Shown here one piece after another: positions 1 to 10,900 of a stretch of DNA of 64,000 nt (positions are counted from its first letter, which is position 1; each line of letters opens with the position of its first letter). Where the stretch lies: positions 48,570 to 112,569 of the forward strand of contig CALNHX010005157.1 in the NCBI GenBank assembly GCA_940337035.1, in the 5' to 3' direction. Both the position numbers and the translations under genes were made by a program. A model generated the notes under the pieces. That model saw nothing but the letters and a program-made list of their open reading frames with translations, was not told the DNA's origin and made no database searches. This DNA is from Agriotes lineatus (Eukaryota > Arthropoda > Insecta > Coleoptera > Elateridae).

Positions 1-1
1 G

Positions 2-166
2 TCAATTTGTGGTCATTGCAACGGACAATCGTGTTTAAATGCCAATGCAATTAAAAACATCTTAGAAAACCAAGTTGATGAAGGAGAGAATGAAAACCGA
101 TTAGAGACATTTTTTACGGATTATCTGGAACAACACGACATAGGAGAGGAAGAAGATGATGAATAA
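2..166 (+). CDS. C-terminal end of an unrecognised protein, truncated by window edge
   Basis: An open frame enters from the left edge and ends at TAA 164-166, giving 54 residues. It begins with a Cys/His-rich patch (ICGHCNGQSC), which could be part of a zinc-binding knuckle, and ends in a strongly acidic tail (GEEEDDE). The following sequence is AT-rich and non-coding, so this is a true C-terminus if the frame is real. I do not recognise the family. Cys-rich patches followed by acidic tails occur at the ends of some transposase-like proteins, and the surroundings make a transposon origin plausible, but that is inference. No Met or upstream context is visible. Confidence 0.35.
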   Translation, partial: SICGHCNGQSCLNANAIKNILENQVDEGENENRLETFFTDYLEQHDIGEEEDDE

Positions 167-1863
167 GATTAACATAACCCTATTTTTACTGTTTTAAGAA
201 TAGAGAGGATACTTTGACCGACTGATACCGTGGATTAGGCCTGAAAGGGGATAACAGATATTAAAAAAAGTGCCTAGTATTCAACCTCAAAGGTGGTGTT
301 GAATAGGGTACTTCGTATTGGACTCATAGTTTCAACGCTATACGGTCGGTCCTATAAAAAAACTACCCAGTACTTTTTTGTATCGAATTTTGTGCCCTTC
401 AATTTATCTCCCGAATGTCATATACCTAAAGTCAATAGAAAAAAAGATATAAGTGAAAATCCAAATTTTTCCCACATCTGCACCATATAACTCGCGACGC
501 TCAAGGTCAAATCAAGGGTACTTTTCGGAGGTTGTTTGTGAACATTAAATAAAGGTGTACACAAAAATTCAGCTCACTTTGAATTATTCCGATCAAGAAT
601 CCTTATTTGACTGGACTAATTCTAATTCAGGTGGTATTTAGTAATAAATATTATCAAGTTTTAACAGTTTCATTTTCTATGTAAGTAAGCTACCTATAAC
701 CCCGGCTCATGACTAAGTAGTATGGAATTGTTTACTCTTCTAATGAATGCAGCTGAATTGCCGTACATGTCAGTACTTTTATTTTTAAATTTTTTTTTCA
801 GTTGCCAGTGTTAGTGAATTATTAACCAACGCGTCTATAATAAAATTTAAGGAAATATGTAATATAATATTTACTAACATATTTGAGTTAATTAAGCTAA
901 TTTAAGAAAATAAGATGTTATAGTTGTAAATGTTACATTAGCAATAACGTGGGCTAGATCTTTGCTAACATAAGCGTATGTGTAGCAAGAGAAGTAAGAT
1001 ACAGAATAAATTTCAACTAAAAATGAAATGTTGGTTTTAAGTCCTTAAACGCCTGCAAGGAGCTCATATGGAACCAGTATCTCTTCGGTAGTACATTCAC
1101 TAGAGCTGCTATTCTTAAATATTATTGCAAAATTTATGTAACTTACAGTATTACAAGCATTCGCCGATTGGAAAGATTTAACTATTCCAAAACGTCCAAT
1201 GTATGTCAATACGTATTCTGTAATAATATGAGAAACATCGCTAGAACGATAACCTAACATATTTCGCATATCTTTGACACTACCGATTTTTTAGTGACTA
1301 AAGGTTATCTATACAGCTACAAATATGGTGACTTTAATATTAATTTTGACATTGACAATTGATGTTTAAAGTGAATGACCTTCAACAAATTTGAAATATG
1401 TCACTTACACGCCAAAAAATTAAATAATTTGGCTACAGATGCCGCCACTACTCGTATGACTGTTCTGAAAGTGAGAGAGAGTGAGAAGATGAATGAGACA
1501 GCCTGATAATTACTTTGTCCCTATAGATAAATTTAGTTGGCTTTGACCACGTCATGATTGGTAAAAGAGCCAGTAAAATCTACACATGTCCCTTTTTCTG
1601 TGACGTAATAATTTTTTTGCACTACTAGTCTCAGAACGCACCGTTATTGGCTTATCTTTAGGTCGTGAAGTTGATTTTCTCCACCAAGGGAGAGAAAGTA
1701 AAATAAACAATTTTCACCGTGGTAACTAATAAATTGCTAAGTTACCAAATATGACTATTTTAATTTTGACGTTTTAAAGAGCTGTATTGTCAGGTTGACA
1801 GTTAAAATATTTTCGAAAATTGTTGGGAATTTAGGTATTAAGCCGTTTGGTAGTGCAAAAAAT
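167..1863. other. AT-rich stretch, nothing recognised
   Basis: No convincing coding sequence, tRNA-like box or long inverted repeat was seen. Short open frames at 293-490 and 1045-1269 have no family-like motifs and look like chance. Confidence 0.5.
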
Positions 1864-1994
1864 AGTATATACACCACGGTTGCGAATCGTCTTATAACCT
1901 TCGCGCGCTTTAGATACTTCGCGCTGCGCGCTCAGTATCTAATATGCGCTCAGGTTATAATACTGCGCTTCGCTACCTTGATGTATAATATACT
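1864..1994. repeat. Nested-palindrome hairpin MITE (copy 1)
   Basis: The outer arms are AGTATATACA...GGT on the left and ACC...TGTATAATATACT on the right. An inner perfect stem TATAACCT/AGGTTATA sits at 1893-1959, and inside it TTAGATAC/GTATCTAA surrounds a GCGC-rich loop. The leader GTGCAAAAAATAG just upstream is also found at the copy near 35,108. The structure is that of a small non-autonomous foldback element; no ORF is present. Confidence 0.6.
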
Positions 1995-2269
1995 AATTAT
2001 CTACTCCTACTGCACAATGGCCATGAATTATGATTCATAATTCACGGTTTGCAGCCAATCATAAAATTCTATTTTCATTATTCAATAGTTTGCAAATTGC
2101 AACCAATCAGAAAATTCTATTTTCATTATTCAATAGGTTGTAGCCAATCACAAAATTCATTCTTATTATTAAATGACTTTTGAAGTTAACAGCTGTCACA
2201 AATGTCATCATTCTGAAATAAGAACACAAGGCTCCTATTGCATAAGAGTAGATAAAATATCGTATTATA

Positions 2270-2368
2270 TTCGCGATTATGGCCATTATTCACTCAGATG
2301 ACTTGCGCCACGTGCCTTCGGCTTGTGGCGCAAATGTCATCTTCGTGAATAATGGCTGTCATAATCGC
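2270..2368. repeat. Hairpin MITE (copy 2), arms about 40 bp
   Basis: The left arm starts CGATTATGGCCATTATTCAC and continues through AGATGAC and GCGCCAC. The right arm is its reverse complement (GTGGCGC, GTCATCT, GTGAATAATGG, CATAATCG) with a few extra bases. The 12-nt loop contains CTTCGG. The flank ATATACTAATTA matches the end of copy 1, which suggests a shared family of terminal sequence. Confidence 0.65.
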
Positions 2369-2610
2369 TCATATAATAATATACTAATTACTCACAATCG
2401 GTTAATAATAGGTACGTTTCTAACCTTCAAAACAGTAGGAAAGCGAGTCATTGTTTACTTTACTTTCCCAGCTCAACGTCACTTTCAATGAACTTGCCAT
2501 GTTACCTAGCAACAGCGTTTCAGTTTCCTTTGTTAAAGTGATAAAAATAAGTATTATTTAAAACTTACTTAATTAAATACATAATGACTAAATCCGATTG
2601 TGAGTAAAAT

Positions 2611-2708
2611 AGTATACATACTACGGTGAAAAGTTTCATTCCTGTTTCGAGATAAAGTTAATCTCTCGACAGTAATGAAGCACTTTCCACCTCGGTATGT
2701 AATATACT
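2611..2708. repeat. Hairpin MITE (copy 3), AGTATACATAC ends
   Basis: Imperfect palindrome: AGTATACATAC, ACGGTG, CATT, CTGT and GAGA on the left mirror TCTC, ACAG, AATG, CACC and GGTATGTAATATACT on the right. A clearly related copy in the opposite orientation lies at 12,784-12,898 (shared blocks include ATTACTGTCGAGAGAT and AGGAATGAAAC). Confidence 0.65.
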
Positions 2709-2876
2709 GTCTCTGTTTATTTAACTATTAGGAACTAGAAAAAAACACAAAATATGAAGTTTTTAGTCAGGTCGGCTTTAAGTATAGCTTGTTTTATAAT
2801 ACTGTTAATGTGACATTTGTCAAAAATTACAATAAAATAATGCGCAGTAACGAACAAGCGAGCAAGCCCAAAATCT

Positions 2877-3016
2877 TATTTTCTCTACTTTGCGTTCGTA
2901 CTGAGGCTATTACGATACGCGTTTGCGTATCGTAATAGACACAAAGCAATGCTATAATAAAAATTTTAAAAATTTTCATTTTTTTTGCTTAAAAAGGTGG
3001 CAAAGTAGATAAAATA
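2877..3016. repeat. Foldback element with perfect 14-bp core palindrome
   Basis: CTATTACGATACGC at 2907-2920 is followed, after a 4-nt loop, by its exact reverse complement ending at 2938. Outer arms TATTTTCTCTACTTTGC (2877-2893) and GCAAAGTAGATAAAATA (3000-3016) mirror each other with one mismatch, so the unit is a nested foldback of about 140 bp. Confidence 0.6.
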
Positions 3017-3504
3017 CTGTATGATACCTCGTTTATAAGGCATTTTGTAGCACTTACTCCTTTAGGGCACTGCTGCTTATAAAACTCGTTTTATAATTTT
3101 AGCAACACCGGGCGCAAAAGGGTTCGTGAAAGTTCCAACTGAGTTAAATCTAATTTACATACCAATTAAGCCGTAACAAACAGTGTGCTGTAGTAGGATA
3201 ACGGGTAAAAGTGCGCAGGAATGCGGTGTATAGAAAGGAAAAAGAAGTAAGGTGAAGGAGAAACAACGAAAGCGACAAAGATTTAGTGAGGTTATGAGGG
3301 ATAGTGCAGCGACTGTCGGCGCGAAATAAATGCGTTGCCAAAAGGGAATGCAGACCGCACGAATATCCTGAGTCGTCAAGCAATTCAAATTAATATTTAC
3401 AAGTTGAGCTAACTAGTGGTGTGTAGTAACGTTTAAGTTAACCAGTGTAGGGCAACAATTTTTGTTATTTTTTTTCCATAATCAACGACTAATTAAGTAA
3501 AACA
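3017..3504. other. Non-coding; possible 5' leader of the CR1-like element
   Basis: No coding frame is convincing. Because the CR1-like ORF1 begins at 3505, the purine-rich stretch 3140-3500 may be its 5' untranslated leader. No element boundary can be fixed from the sequence. Confidence 0.3.
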
Positions 3505-4856
3505 ATGGATAAAAAAGTAAGTGATCTCAAGATTAATGAATTAAAAACAGAACTTAAAAAAAGGAACTTGGATAAAAAGGGAAGGAAAGCAACACTTGTG
3601 AGCAAACTAAAAGAAACATTAAATTCTTCTTTCATTTCTCAAGATGTAGAGAAGTAAGATACCGACGAGGAAGCATTAGCAGCAAACTCGAATAAACTGT
3701 ATGTACAATCACAAACAAACACCATACTCCGAAAGAAGAAAAAAATCATTTTTAACACAAAAACCGACTTATTGGAAAATAAACTGCTACGTCAAAAAAT
3801 TACCTATCTAACTAAATATGTAAAAAACTTAAAAACGGGCTTGATCAGTTAATGCAAAAAAACTGTGAGCTAGAGGAACGTTTAGACTGTATGGCAAAGC
3901 AAAATCAAAAATCCTGCGACACAATGAAGACATCTATTAAAGATGCAGTTACAGGAAGAAGAAGTCTGTCTACACCGATAAAAATCTCTAAAAAGGAGAG
4001 TGTTCCAGAACGCACAGCAAAACCTGTAAATAAAATGGTCAACAAAAAGCGAAGAGTCTTAATGTTAGCCGATAGCAACGGTCGTGGGTGGGCTAAGATA
4101 CTTCAAGCGATTTTATCAGATGAATATGAAGTACAAGTTATTTTTAAACCAGGAGCCACTTTTGAGGACGTAGTGAAAGACTCGCAAAAACTGACTGGAA
4201 ATTTCAATAAACGGGACTATGTCATAATTCTGGCGGGATTTAATAAGGCCGAGAAGGGTGTTAGAGTGAATGAAAACGTCCTAAACCATTTAATAGAAGT
4301 GCTACAAAAAACAAATACTGTATTAATAAGTGTGCCGTATTGGGAAGGTCGTACGATTTTAAATAATTTCATACATGAACTCAATTGTACTCTTTTTAGT
4401 GCTGTGCAAAATCTGAATGACTCAGTGTTTATAGATGTAAATACGGTGCTGTCTACACAACACATAGCCCCCAACAGTCCACACTTAAGGAGAAGTGGAA
4501 AAATTCTTCTTTGTAAATATCTACTTAAGAAGATATGGACAAATCAATGTGTGACATCTGATAACACAGATTACACCAAAGAATGCGTACATCCTGTAGC
4601 AATTGCTTGTGAGGATAGTAATCATGTACTAGAATTGAAAAAGAGTTGCGTCAAACAATCTGGGGATAGCACATACAACAAAGGTAAAGGTAAAGAATAC
4701 TCCATAGATAATAATCAGTCGGCGAACAATAATGTAATTGGAAATTTATACCCTAAACTTCCAATAAGTGATGCACATTTGGGACGAGCGAATTATTCTA
4801 ATATACAACCCAATGTAACCAACTGGCCTAACTATAATACCTCTTGGTGTGGGTGA
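3505..4856 (+). pseudogene. ORF1 of CR1-like element: SAP + coiled coil + SGNH/esterase-like
   Basis: The ATG at 3505 opens a lysine-rich N-terminus that fits a SAP DNA-binding helix pair (LKINELKTELKKRNL...KGRK...LVSKLKE). An in-frame TAA at 3655-3657 interrupts it; the same frame continues through a coiled-coil-like stretch to about 3831, where an A-run indel shifts reading to the frame ending at TGA 4854-4856. The final 334-codon frame holds an SGNH-like fold: VLMLADSNGRGW resembles the GDS block, IILAGFNKA the G-x-N block, and HLRRSGK the last block. The canonical Ser and His are not certain. In retrotransposons such ORF1 proteins bind the RNA and package it. With one stop and one frameshift it is not translatable as a unit. 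Confidence 0.65.
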
Positions 4857-5840
4857 TGTTTGCTATTTAAATGCTCAAAGTTTCTTAAGCAACAAAGAGG
4901 AAATCGAATGTTTTGTAAATAAAAGTAAACCGATAATAGTGTGTCTGTCTGAAACTAGAATTACTAAAGAAATTGAAAGTAGTGAATTGTATATAGATAA
5001 TTATAATAATATTACTTGTTTATCAAATAGCAGGCATACAGGGGGTGTCATTATATATGTAAAATGTAAGTATCTCTATGAATTAGTTGACAGCATTAGT
5101 GTAGACAATAAGTACTGGATTTTAATTGTAAAAGTTTTTATTAATGTTAAATGTATTTTTGTCATTTGTGTATATAGATCCCCTTCAAGCAGTTCCGCAG
5201 AGTTTTGTGAATATTTAAAAAATATGTTAGATGAATTGGTAATGAGTGGAGAAGATTTTATAATTGTAGGAGATTTTAATATTTGTCTGTTGAAAGAAAC
5301 TACATATAGTAAGCAATTAAAGGAAATAATTGGAAATGCAGGGTTAAAACAACTCATAAAAGCACCCACCAGAACTACAAATACTTCTGCATCCCTAATC
5401 GATCTAGTGATAACAAATAATTATACATTTGAAGCAAATATCTTATTAAACCCTAAAATAACAGACCACGACATTATTACAATTAATATTGACAATAAAA
5501 GTTTTGAAGAATTGCCATGTAGAATAAATAAGTACAAACGAAATCTTAATGCAGACAATATTAATAAAATAATTGACATCCTTGCTGAAAGCGATTGGGC
5601 ATATAACAGCGTTGATGTTGATTTAATTTTAAATCTTTTTGAAAATACAGTGTTACGCACTCTCAATACTATTGCCCCTCTTATAAAAATTAAACCTAAG
5701 CAGGTAAAAAATCCTTGGTTTAGCAATGCATGTAAAAGTATTCAACGCGACAGGGATAAGGCATATAAATTATTCCGAACATCAAAAAATATAAATGACT
5801 GGAAGACGTATAAAGCGCTGCGTAATAAACTTGGTGTGGG
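3505..5840 (+). mobile_element. CR1-like non-LTR retrotransposon lacking its 3' half
   Basis: Two consecutive open regions give the ORF1-ORF2 order of a CR1/Jockey-group element: an ORF1 with SAP-like, coiled-coil and SGNH-like parts, then an APE-type endonuclease. Homology stops near 5840, before any reverse transcriptase, and unrelated sequence follows. Target-primed insertion normally loses 5' ends, so loss of the 3' part points to later deletion or breakage by another insertion. CR1 clade is inferred from ORF1 type and endonuclease style; a Jockey-group relative is the alternative. Confidence 0.7.
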
Positions 5841-5856
5841 GAGCTTACATCTGTGA
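4849..5856 (+). pseudogene. ORF2 N-terminus: APE-type endonuclease, RT missing
   Basis: This frame overlaps the end of ORF1 by 8 nt and has no ATG at its start. It carries the ordered endonuclease blocks of CR1/Jockey elements: LNAQSF near the start, CLSETRIT with the catalytic Glu, GGVIIYV, VYRSPSSS, IIVGDFNI with catalytic Asp/Asn, SLIDLVITN, and ITDHDII with the terminal Asp-His pair. A further 100 residues reach the linker (NPWFSNACKSIQRDRDKAYK) that normally precedes the reverse transcriptase. The frame then runs into unrelated DNA at about 5841 and stops at 5856. The enzyme would nick target DNA for reverse transcription; without RT the element is dead. Confidence 0.75.
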
Positions 5857-6009
5857 GTGCCCGTGTATGGACGTATTTCACAGTGCCTGCGAGTGTTTAC
5901 AACGCCTGCGAGTGGAAGTAAGAAATCTCCGCGTTCGGTGCATATCATGCACATGCTGGCATACCAGCATATGCTAAATAACAAAAATCTGGTGTGATAC
6001 ACTCACACA
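5841..6009. other. Junction segment between two retrotransposons
   Basis: GC-richer sequence with two near-identical TGCCTGCGAGTG / CGCCTGCGAGTG words and a short GCATATCATGC palindrome. It matches neither neighbouring element clearly. It may be the remainder of whatever removed the CR1-like RT. Confidence 0.3.
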
Positions 6010-6517
6010 ACTTCCTTTTACAGTGATCTTATAATTAGTCAAAAATTTCATTTTTAATTTTTAACCATTTGTTAAAAATTTTCAAAAATTACAAATTCTA
6101 CAAAAACGGTACAAAATCGAGTGTTAGTTGAAGAGACAAATTTTCTCTAGAATTTTACGGTGAATTCAAAAATGTAATAATATACCAAGTGTTTTATTTA
6201 AAATAGGAGTTAATAAAAAAAATTGAAAAAAAAACAAAAGAAACCCACTTTAGAAGTATTCAACTGGAAAATCATCTATCTCACATCAATACACATTAAA
6301 AATGTAAAAAAAATATAAAGTTTAAAAAAAATCGTTAGAGCCGTTTTTGAAAAAATCGAAAAAAACTGAAAAATCACAAGAGTAAACACCTACTTCCGGT
6401 TATGCGATTTTCTTCAAAAGCTTGCTGTCTCATCTACATAGTACACAAAACTTATATATGAAGTTTCAACGCCATACCTCTTTTCGTTTTTGAGATATTC
6501 TGTTCACAGACAGACAC

Positions 6518-6548
<31 letters not shown>

Positions 6549-6687
6549 CACAGACAGACAGACCAATTAAAAATATGTTTTTTGGGATCAGGGGACTCTA
6601 AAACATGAAGATCCGTTGAAAACTCAATTTCGAATTTTTGGGGTGAATCCAATACTTCCTTTATAGTAAAAGGAAGTAAAAAGCAGA
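6010..6687 (+). promoter_or_regulatory. 5' leader of the I-like element with GACA tract
   Basis: This untranslated leader is very A/T-rich, then contains (GACA)n at 6505-6562, a block reading GGGACTCTAAAACATGAAGAT near 6590-6615 and a CTTCCTTT...AAGGAAG hairpin just before the ATG at 6688. The same order of blocks recurs in the dispersed repeats at 15.4, 33.7 and 45.5 kb. Non-LTR elements need an internal promoter in this region; which bases act as promoter is unknown. Confidence 0.45.
6505..6562. repeat. GACA microsatellite
   Basis: About fourteen tetramers, mostly GACA with CACA interruptions. The open frame on the opposite strand here (CVSVCLSV-type repeats) is a by-product of the repeat. 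Confidence 0.9.
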
Positions 6688-7978
6688 ATGAATTCGACAC
6701 AACCTGGGACTTCTGACTACAGAAGCTCCCAAATCCTTTCCCTTACAGAAAACAATACCTATTCCAAAATAGCTCAATGCCCAATCACACCTACCTACCC
6801 AAAAAAAGAACAGGCTATCATTATAGATACAATAGACGACCTCAAACAGATAGATTATGTCAAGGCAATCAGCACTATCACCAGTGCAGCAAACATTCGT
6901 TTTGCTTCAAAACTTTCAAACGGAAGGTGGAAGGTTTTGCATATACTTATCTGATAAAGCCATAGTAGATAAAATAATCACCGATCACAGCAAAATAGAA
7001 ATTAAAGGTAAAGAACTCCAAATACGCAGATTAATTACCCCAGCACAGAGAGTAATTTTATCCAATGTCTCCCCAGTAATACCGCACAATGTACTAGAAA
7101 ATGAACTCATACAAATCGGTTTAAAAATTGTTTCTCCCATAAATTTTTTAAGAGCGGGAATTTCTGAAGAAGGTTTCACTCATATTATGAGCTTCCGAAG
7201 ACAAGTATATGTATCCGACTCTAACATATCAATCCCCAACTCAATATTAATCAAACATGAAGATACAACTTACAGAATATTTCTTAGCACAGACTCAATA
7301 TCTTGCTACTTCTGCAAAAATTCGGGACATATAGCTGAAAAATGCCCCAATTTAAATCAAACTTCACCAATGGAAGAAAATAGCACTATACAAGAAACAC
7401 CAACTAACACAAACTCTATTACATCAATTGACCTAAAACGACAACACTCTTCCAGTACTTCTAACAGTGGCACGGTTAATGACAGCTACGATAAAGAGAC
7501 GCCAAGTGTCAAATCTCCAAATTTAAATGAAATTGATACAGATGAACAAAATCTTTTTATCAAACCAAAAACCAAAACAAAAATTCGACCCAACAAACCA
7601 AAAAAAATGAAGCCTAGCAATCCAATGGAAAATACAAGCAATGAAGTAATGGAACACTTAAAACCAGTTGCTGAAATAATTACAGCCAATCCACTGGAAT
7701 ATGTACTAACCTACGATCAATTTCAAGATTTCATAGAAAATACCTATGGCTCCGCTGATCCCATCAATATTGCAAGAAACTATACAACCGACATTACTGC
7801 GCTGATAAAGATAATCAAGCACCTATACCCCTATTTTACACAAAGAAGCATAAAAAACCGATGCACACGAATAGTTAAAAAACTCATTGAAGCCGTACAG
7901 ATAGATAAAGAAGACACAGTATCCATATCCAGTATAACGTCGATAGATGACACCTCATCCCAAAACGAAACTGACTAA
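6688..7978 (+). pseudogene. ORF1 (Gag-like) of the I-like element, one frameshift
   Basis: Translation from ATG 6688 reads a Ser/Thr-rich N-terminus and then IDTIDDLKQIDYVKAI up to about 6925. At 6922-6935 the heptamer GGAAGGT is tandemly duplicated, and coding continues only in the next frame, with GRFCIYLSDKAIVDK after the duplication. The rest has a nucleic-acid-binding region, a single CCHC knuckle (CYFCKNSGHIAEKC, 7304-7345), a Lys/Thr/Pro-rich linker and a C-terminal helical part ending at TAA 7976-7978. Removing one heptamer would rejoin the frames, so this single lesion appears to be the only break. Gag-like ORF1 normally coats element RNA. Confidence 0.8.
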
Positions 7979-10900
7979 AATTCATCATAAACTGGAACTG
8001 TAACGGGTTCTTCACCCGCCTAGAAGAAATTAAATTACTATTAACTGATAAATCACTACAATGCATCTGCCTACAAGAAACACGTCTAAAACCAAACCAA
8101 AATGCTAATATCAGAGGTTACACCATATATCGAAAAGACCGAACAACAGGCGACTTAGCAAGCGGAGGAGTAGCTATACTAATACAAAATAATCTAACCT
8201 CGAGACAAATCAACCTGAACACAAATCTCGAAACCATAGCAGTTGAAGTCACGTCCACATTTAAATTAACTATTTGCAACATATACATCCCACCAAACCA
8301 ACCACTACATTCTCAAACGATAGAAAATATTATCAACCAATTACCAGTTCCATATATATTATTAGGAGATTTTAACGCACACAATCAGATTTGGGGATCA
8401 ACATACACCGACCAAAGAGGAAAAATTCTAGGCCAACTTCTAGAGAATGATAACATAGATATTATCAACGACAGTAGTCCTACACACTTCACGTTAGCTA
8501 CTGGAAAGTTCTCAATCATAGATTTGGTCTTTTGTCATCCAACGCTCACACCCCTGTTACAATTTAGCACCTTAAACGATTTACATAACAGCGATCATTT
8601 TCCCATCATACTTAGAACGTTAACTCAAATTCCACAAGATATCCCTCCAAAATGGAACCTAAAGGCCGCAAATTGGTCTCTCTTTCAAGAATTAATAACC
8701 CATAAAATGAATAACATAACACACACTGATAATATAGACAAACAAATGGAATCTTTTACCAACATTATTCGAGAAGCAGCGGAAGAAGCTATTGGAAGGA
8801 AAACCAACACCATTCCAAGATCAGTACCATGGTGGAATAAAAGCTGTGCGCAAGCAGTTAAGGAAAGAAAGAGAGCGTTCAACCTACTTAAAAAACACCA
8901 TACTACAGAAAATCTAATTACGTTTAAAAGAGCAAGAGCAGCTGCAAAACGTACGCTTAAGGAAAGCAGGCAAACATCCTGGAAAAAATACGTATCAGAC
9001 ATAAAAAATGACACGACCCAAACAGAAATATGGTCAAAGATTAGGAGAATAAAAGGGGTCACTACTGCACATAAAATAACTTGCCTCGAAGAAAACGGAA
9101 AAATTATCTCAGATCCAAAGGAAATCTCAAACTGCTTAGCAAAAACCTTCCAGAATAATTCAAGTAATATGCACTATGGAAAACAATTTCTAACATATAA
9201 GCAGCACAAAGAAGCAGAAACCCTCGAAATAGAAGACGACCAAACAAACCCTATCAATAACAAATTCACAACAGCAGAACTAACTAAAGCACTAGAGAAA
9301 TCTAAAAACTCCAGTCCCGGGCACGATGAAATCTCATACGAAATGATACGCCACTTTCCCGAAAACGCTAAACAATATCTACTAGCACTGTACAACAAAA
9401 TATGGAATGAGAATACCTTCCCAGTTGCTTGGAAAAAGGCGATTGTTATACCAATTCTAAAAGCAAACAAAAACCGACTAGATCCAACTAACTACCGACC
9501 AATAACGCTAACAAGTTGTATGTGCAAAACATTGGAAAAGAGGATAAACTACCGATTAAAATGGTATCTTGAGACCAACCACCTTATCAACAACCTACAA
9601 GGAGGCTACAGAACAGGATACTCAACAATGGACCAACTGATATCTTTAGATTCAGAAATAAATGACGCATTTGCCAATAAACAGCACATGATAGCAATCT
9701 TCTTCGACCTTGAAAGGGCGTTCGACACCACATGGAATCATCATATCATAGAAAGTGTATTAAGTTATGGACTAAAAGGACATATAGTACACTTCATACA
9801 AAACTTCTTAAATCAAAGACAATTCCAAGTAAGAATAGGAAACACGATATCTGAAATGTTCACCCAAGAAAATGGAGTGCCTCAAGGGTCCATTCTTAGC
9901 ACAACATTATTCAACATAGCCATTAACAAGATAGACGAAACCATTCAAATGCCAACCAAATCCTCCCTCTACGTAGACGATTTGGTTATCTACTGCAAGG
10001 GGAAAAGATTATCATCCATTCGAAAGAATTTACAGACCACCGTTAAAAAACTTGAAGACTGGTGTGCAAAAACAGGATTTAGTTTCTCAACCACCAAAAC
10101 CAAAAGCATACACTTTTGCAAACTTCAACACTGTAATCTAAATCCGAAAATAATACTTAATAAAAAAGAAATTCAATATGCAACCACTATAAAATACCTA
10201 GGATTACAACTAGATCGTAAACTCACATGGAAACAGCATCTAAGACATTTGAAAAGTGAATGTATGAGAACAATGAATGTCATCAAATACTTAGCACATA
10301 CTAACTGGGGAGCAGAAAAAGAAGTCCTGCTAAATCTATATAGAGCGATAATTAGATCTAAAATAGACTATGGAGCCATTATATACTCTTCAGCCACACC
10401 CACCACACTCAAAATCATTGATCCCATACACCATACAGGAATAAGAATCGCGACTGGAGCTTTTCGCACCAGCCCAGTTCAAAGTATTTTAGTTGAAGCA
10501 GGAGAGCCCCCTTTACGAATTAGGAGAGACAACGCAATTTTAGCCTACGCAATCAAAATAGCCGCTTATCCTAAAAACCCCGCCTACCAATATGTCCACA
10601 AAGAATCGCTCATCACAACTCTAAATAACCCTTCAAAACAATTCAGTACCCGGTTACAACATCTAAAATCCAAATACAACATCCAATTCCCACCAATTGA
10701 AATTCTCAACCCTAACAAAATACCTCCATGGACTATGCCTCCGCCAAAAATAATATTAGATCTATCAAAATATCCGAAACATGACACACACCCAGGCATC
10801 TTCAAGTCGAAATACAATGAGATTATTAACTCCTTGTCGAGTTATAAACACATATTCACGGACGCCTCTAAAATGGGAAATGCTACAGGAGCAGCCTACA

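Noticed and set aside
3150..3388. Two overlapping minus-strand frames of 77 codons
   Set aside because: Overlapping frames with biased hydrophobic/Ser content on the reverse of a purine-rich leader; no motif.
6452..6700. Cysteine/valine-rich protein on the minus strand
   Set aside because: It is the antisense translation of the GACA microsatellite in the I-like leader.
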